A DNA stretch of 64,000 nt from NCBI GenBank assembly GCA_964486455.1, contig CAZAMP010000022.1, positions 6,498-70,497 on the forward strand. Reading direction: 5' to 3'. The notes below the pieces were generated by a model. The model had not been told where the DNA came from, did not search any database, and was given only the letters and a program-made list of their open reading frames with translations. Origin of the DNA: CAZAMP01 sp964486455 (lineage in GTDB: Bacteria > Eisenbacteria > RBG-16-71-46 > CAZAMP01). The translations under genes were made by a program, and so were the position numbers. Positions 61,042-64,000 of this stretch are shown one piece after another. Within the stretch, counting starts at the first letter, position 1. Each line of letters begins with the position of its first letter.

Positions 61042-61865
61042 GAAGTCTGGCGCGGATGGCGCGGGCCGATATCAGTGAGAATCTCCGTGCGCGGTGGTTC
61101 TTCGTCTACACACTGGTGTTTGGTGGCGTCGTGGTCGGCCTGTTTCTTTCCGGTCTGACGGAATCGCGCATCATGGGGTTCACGGGCCTCTCGCGGTTAT
61201 TGATCACGTATCTCCAGATCACCATGGCGATCCTGCCCGTGTTTGTCCTGATCACGACCGTGCGGTCGGTGGTCGGTGATCGAGAGGCCGGCGTTTTCGA
61301 GTACATGCTGTCGCTGCCGGTAGGTTTGGGCACATGGTACTGGGGAAAGCTCATCGGCCGTTTCCTCGTGGTATTCATGCCGGTCGCGTTCGCGATGCTG
61401 ATCGCGATCGTCTGGGGAATGATCCGCGGGTTGGAAATCCCGTGGTCTCCGGTGGCTTTCTACACGGGGCTCTTGGCCGGAATGGCGTGGTGTTTTCTCG
61501 GGATCGGCATGTTGATCTCCACGTTGTCGCGCTCGACCGACGTGGCCCAGGGGGCGGCGTTTTCCGTCTGGCTTCTTCTTCTGCTGTTCCTGGACCTCAT
61601 CCTCCTGGGCGTGATGATCAACGGAGGGTTGCCCGCCGAGTCGGCGGTTGCCATCGCGCTTGCCAACCCGCTGCAGGCGTTTCGTACGGCCGCGATGCTT
61701 CTCTTCGACCCGCAACTGGTATTGCTTGGACCTTCGGCCTACGTGATCCTCGACAACTTCGGCCGGACCGCTTACTTGATCTGGGCGATGGTGTACCCAG
61801 TCGTGGTAGGGCTGGTGTGTTCAGTGATTGGATACTGGACGTTTCGGCGGGGCGATCTCTCTTGA
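61038..61865 (+). CDS. nosY: NosY ABC-2 permease
   Basis: Membrane partner of NosF, 275 residues with six hydrophobic segments (FFVYTLVFGGVVVGLFL; LLITYLQITMAILPVFVLI; FLVVFMPVAFAMLIAIVW; three more). The VGDREAGVFEYMLSLPVG loop is typical of NosY. GTG 61038 overlaps the nosL stop, and the stop overlaps the TTG of the small Cys-rich gene. Confidence 0.93.
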   Translation: MRSLARMARADISENLRARWFFVYTLVFGGVVVGLFLSGLTESRIMGFTGLSRLLITYLQITMAILPVFVLITTVRSVVGDREAGVFEYMLSLPVGLGTWYWGKLIGRFLVVFMPVAFAMLIAIVWGMIRGLEIPWSPVAFYTGLLAGMAWCFLGIGMLISTLSRSTDVAQGAAFSVWLLLLLFLDLILLGVMINGGLPAESAVAIALANPLQAFRTAAMLLFDPQLVLLGPSAYVILDNFGRTAYLIWAMVYPVVVGLVCSVIGYWTFRRGDLS

Positions 61866-62071
61866 GCGTTCCACGCGATCCGTCCGCCGGGGAACAGACA
61901 CAGGCACGGCAGTGGGTTTGCACGATCTGTGAACAAACCGTGCCGTTTTGCTGGAGCTGCGCGTGTGGCTTCATGCTCTGTCAGGAATGCATGGATGAGA
62001 ACGCCTGGGGTCTCACGTGCAACCACATCACGTGGGAATGTCCGGACTGCGGCGCCGTGCGAGGGTTCTGA
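61862..62071 (+). CDS. Small cysteine-rich putative metal-binding protein in the nos operon
   Basis: 69 residues with ten cysteines (C20, C23, C30, C33, C35, C40, C43, C53, C60, C63) and H55, spaced C-x2-C-x6-C-x2-C-x1-C-x4-C-x2-C-x9-C-x1-H-x4-C-x2-C. Only the last 50 residues are ordered-looking. This fits a RING- or LIM-like double zinc site, or a copper-binding module. No signal peptide, so it is probably cytoplasmic. TTG 61862 overlaps the nosY stop (TTGA), which argues for real, coupled translation. No known nos protein matches. Confidence 0.7.
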   Translation: MSVPRDPSAGEQTQARQWVCTICEQTVPFCWSCACGFMLCQECMDENAWGLTCNHITWECPDCGAVRGF

Positions 62072-62072
62072 G

Positions 62073-62546
62073 ATGAGAAGCCGTCTTCACGTGGCTCTCG
62101 TCCTGTCGGCGCTGATCGTTCTCGTCACCGTTCATGCCGGCTATCTGGTGACCGAGGTCGTCTCGGACGCGCGGGAGGCATCTGCGGTTTCCGATGCATG
62201 TCCGCGCGCGGCGCACGACTGTATCTGCTCTTCCGCGGAAACCTGCGACCCGGGGTGCGGATGTCTGGGCCAGGTCGCTGCCTCACGGGAAGCAGCATGT
62301 TGCGGGCGCGCTCCGGCCGCCACTGAAGAAAGTTGTAGCGGGCCCGTCTGGGCCGCGAGCTGTTGCTCGGGGCAGGGTGTACCTCAAGTCTCGGCGGTAC
62401 CCACAACGATTCGAATGAGCCTCCCGGCCCATCCGTACCGTATGCATCTGCTTTGCGAGGGCGAGACGGTTCGCCAGCCTCGACAAGCACTCCTCCATCA
62501 ACTCTACGAAGCCCCTCCCGACAAGGTCCCCATCATTCTCCTCTGA
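62073..62546 (+). CDS. Secreted or membrane-anchored cysteine-rich protein
   Basis: 157 residues: N-terminal hydrophobic helix (VALVLSALIVLVTVHAGYLV), then a middle region with eleven cysteines, including C50-x-C52, C58, C62-x-C64 and the pairs C76-C77 and C97-C98, with the twelfth at C128; Met and His residues lie near the C-terminus (RMSLPAHPYRMHLLC). The pattern resembles metallothionein-like or copper-storage sequences. Start one base after the stop of the preceding gene. Position suggests periplasmic copper handling for NosZ. No family recognised. Confidence 0.65.
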   Translation: MRSRLHVALVLSALIVLVTVHAGYLVTEVVSDAREASAVSDACPRAAHDCICSSAETCDPGCGCLGQVAASREAACCGRAPAATEESCSGPVWAASCCSGQGVPQVSAVPTTIRMSLPAHPYRMHLLCEGETVRQPRQALLHQLYEAPPDKVPIILL

Positions 62547-62566
62547 TCGACATCTCAATTGACGGA

Positions 62567-62594
62567 GCCACGAGTCCGCCGACGGATTCGTGGC
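62567..62594. terminator. Twelve-base-pair hairpin before the receptor gene
   Basis: GCCACGAGTCCG (62567-62578) pairs with CGGATTCGTGGC (62583-62594), with one G-T pair and loop CCGA. No T-tract. It could end or attenuate the nos transcript, or protect the 3' end. Confidence 0.55.
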
Positions 62595-62632
62595 CGACAA
62601 ACATCGGCATCATCGATCCGAGGAGGAAGACC

Positions 62633-64000
62633 ATGGTGTTCGCCATGCTTGCCCGGTGGTTTGCGATACGTGTCGCCGGACCGCACTTGGCGTGCCTTAC
62701 GATCGCCGTCGCGCTCTGTCTTGGCGCGGTCGCCGTGAAGGCGGAAACAGGGATTCAGGGAACCGTTGTCTCCGAGGAGAGGGAGATGCTTCCGTATGCG
62801 TCGATCCAGCTGCTGGGAACGAATCGCGGTGGCATCGGAGGGCGTGACGGTAGCTTCAAGATTGTTGATCTCGATCCCGGCGAGTACCGGCTCCGTGTGT
62901 CATACGTTGGCTACGAGATCGCGACACGGGACGTGACCGTGCAAGACGGCAAAATGACCGACGTTCGCTTTTCGCTGATCCCACAGCCGTTCGGTCTCGC
63001 CGGAATCACGATCACGGCGCTTCGTCCTGATCTTCAGCCGGACGTGCTGCTCATGGAGCGACGCGTTCGTGAGTCCAATCCCCGCGATCCCGGCGAGATC
63101 ATACGCGAGGTCCCTGGTGTGGATGCGGTGCGTCGAGGAGCGCTCGGTCTCGATCCCGTTGTCCGCGGATTGCGCGAGACGCAGGTCGGAATGTACTTGG
63201 ACGGCACACGCCTCTTCTCCGCCTGTCCGGGGCGAATGGACTCACCGCTCACGCATTGCGAACCGAGCAGCATCAGCGAGATCGAGGTTGTGACAGGGCC
63301 ATACGCTTTGACGTGGGGTGCAGGCAACATGAGTGCGATCCGTGCGGAGACGCACGGCTCGGCGGAGCCGACGCTCAAGAAGCTGCAGGGACGTTTTGAA
63401 ACCGGCTACGACTCGAATATCGGTGCGGCGGAGGCTACCGGCTCGATCTTCGGCAATGTCGGACGCCTATCCTATCGTGTGAGCGGTTCCTGGCGCACCG
63501 GCGGCGACTACACGAGCGGTGACGGGGCGGTCGTGCCCGCGGACTTCACGTCGAGCGGCGGAACGGGCAAGTTCGGTCTCATGCTCTCTGAGTGCTCGCG
63601 CCTCTCCGTCTCGTCCGGCTACCAGGAGCAGCATGATATCGACTACCCGGGCCGAATGATGGACGCGGAATTCTTCAAGACGCTGCACGTGAAAGGCGGG
63701 TGGCACTATGATCAAGGCCCCGCGGATGAAGGGCGGCTGCGTTCGTTCGAGGCGGTGGCGTACCTGAACGATGTCACGCACCGGATGAACAACGACAACA
63801 AGCCGACCGCCAAGCCGGATGTGGATCGAACGCCCCCGTTTGCCATCGATGCAGAATCGAACATGACGTCGGCCGTATGGGGTGGCCGCGCGGCGGCGCT
63901 GTTTGACTTCGGGAAGACGCTTGAAATCGAGACGGGCGCCGATATCTGGCTATTCCGACGATGGCGGACACCGATTCCGATCGAAGCCGGACAGCGAACC
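62633..64000 (+). CDS. TonB-dependent receptor, OprC/NosA-like copper receptor (3' truncated by window end)
   Basis: 456 codons open to the window end. Signal peptide (near VKA), a carboxypeptidase-regulatory-like domain (about 41-125; GIQGTVVSEEREM, YASIQLLGTNRGGIGGRDGS, DPGEYRLRVSYVGYE in pieces), then a plug domain (EIIREVPGVDAVRRG, LDPVVRGLRETQVGMYLDGT). The plug carries C198-x3-M202 (SACPGRMDSP), matching the CxxxM motif of OprC, and the barrel contains H383-x-M385 (DVTHRMN), matching its HxM. In OprC these four residues bind copper. AGGAGG six bases before ATG 62633. The C-terminus lies outside the window. Confidence 0.88.
   Translation, partial: MVFAMLARWFAIRVAGPHLACLTIAVALCLGAVAVKAETGIQGTVVSEEREMLPYASIQLLGTNRGGIGGRDGSFKIVDLDPGEYRLRVSYVGYEIATRDVTVQDGKMTDVRFSLIPQPFGLAGITITALRPDLQPDVLLMERRVRESNPRDPGEIIREVPGVDAVRRGALGLDPVVRGLRETQVGMYLDGTRLFSACPGRMDSPLTHCEPSSISEIEVVTGPYALTWGAGNMSAIRAETHGSAEPTLKKLQGRFETGYDSNIGAAEATGSIFGNVGRLSYRVSGSWRTGGDYTSGDGAVVPADFTSSGGTGKFGLMLSECSRLSVSSGYQEQHDIDYPGRMMDAEFFKTLHVKGGWHYDQGPADEGRLRSFEAVAYLNDVTHRMNNDNKPTAKPDVDRTPPFAIDAESNMTSAVWGGRAAALFDFGKTLEIETGADIWLFRRWRTPIPIEAGQRT

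Overview
This 64 kb window is about 60% GC, densely coded and mostly on the + strand, with short intergenic gaps and many start/stop overlaps. It looks like a chromosomal contig from a Gram-negative bacterium: it encodes a secretin, TonB/ExbBD, outer-membrane barrels and lipoproteins. The best guess is an uncultured lineage of the FCB superphylum (Eisenbacteria, Krumholzibacteriota or Latescibacterota-like). That guess rests on secreted proteins ending in FlgD-like sorting domains, a secreted protein ending in SWGEVKALFR, and CotH/lamin-tail architecture. The placement is an inference, and the pil gene order also resembles Myxococcota.

Layout. 51-8264: type IV pilus locus: pilin, a Myxococcus PilH/PilI-like ABC exporter, a TPR protein, prepilin peptidase PilD, then pilMNOPQ. 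8265-16242: housekeeping and envelope genes: propeller lipoprotein, nitrilase-family amidase, parvulin lipoprotein, elongation factor P, endonuclease IV, M16 protease, HIT protein. 16371-25489: one overlapping transcription unit coding for a 1,013-residue periplasmic TPR protein, an outer-membrane barrel, ExbB, ExbD, TonB, and an NtrB/NtrC-type sigma-54 pair. 25678-26680: orphan response regulator and a lysine-rich histone-like gene that is interrupted by stops. 26806-31181: galE, rarA, an ABC-F ATPase and tRNA-Glu(TTC). 31272-34837: a less orderly stretch with two DUF proteins, a lower-GC propeller lipoprotein and a decayed gene. 34927-41031: ECF sigma factor, a Ser/Thr kinase with TPRs, two tandem paralogous TPR proteins and a stray sorting-domain fragment. 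41056-47310: PhzF-like protein, a secreted NHL-type protein, an arylsulfotransferase-like protein and a CotH protein. 47451-51599: two diheme cytochromes and two outer-membrane proteins.

51771-64000 is the most interesting region: a clade II (Sec-type) nitrous-oxide reductase cluster. The order is nosZ, monoheme and diheme cytochromes c, a NosB-like membrane protein, nosD, nosG, nosH, nosF, nosL, nosY. Two undescribed-looking cysteine-rich small proteins follow, and then a TonB-dependent receptor (cut by the window end) carrying the CxxxM and HxM copper-ligand pattern of OprC/NosA. Read together, the region suggests a path for copper: outer-membrane uptake by the receptor, periplasmic handling by the Cys-rich protein, NosL and NosDFY, and delivery to NosZ, with electrons supplied by NosG/NosH and the cytochromes. 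An elaborate set of alternative hairpins lies between nosZ and the rest of the operon.

No CRISPR array, insertion sequence, transposase, integrase or rRNA was seen.
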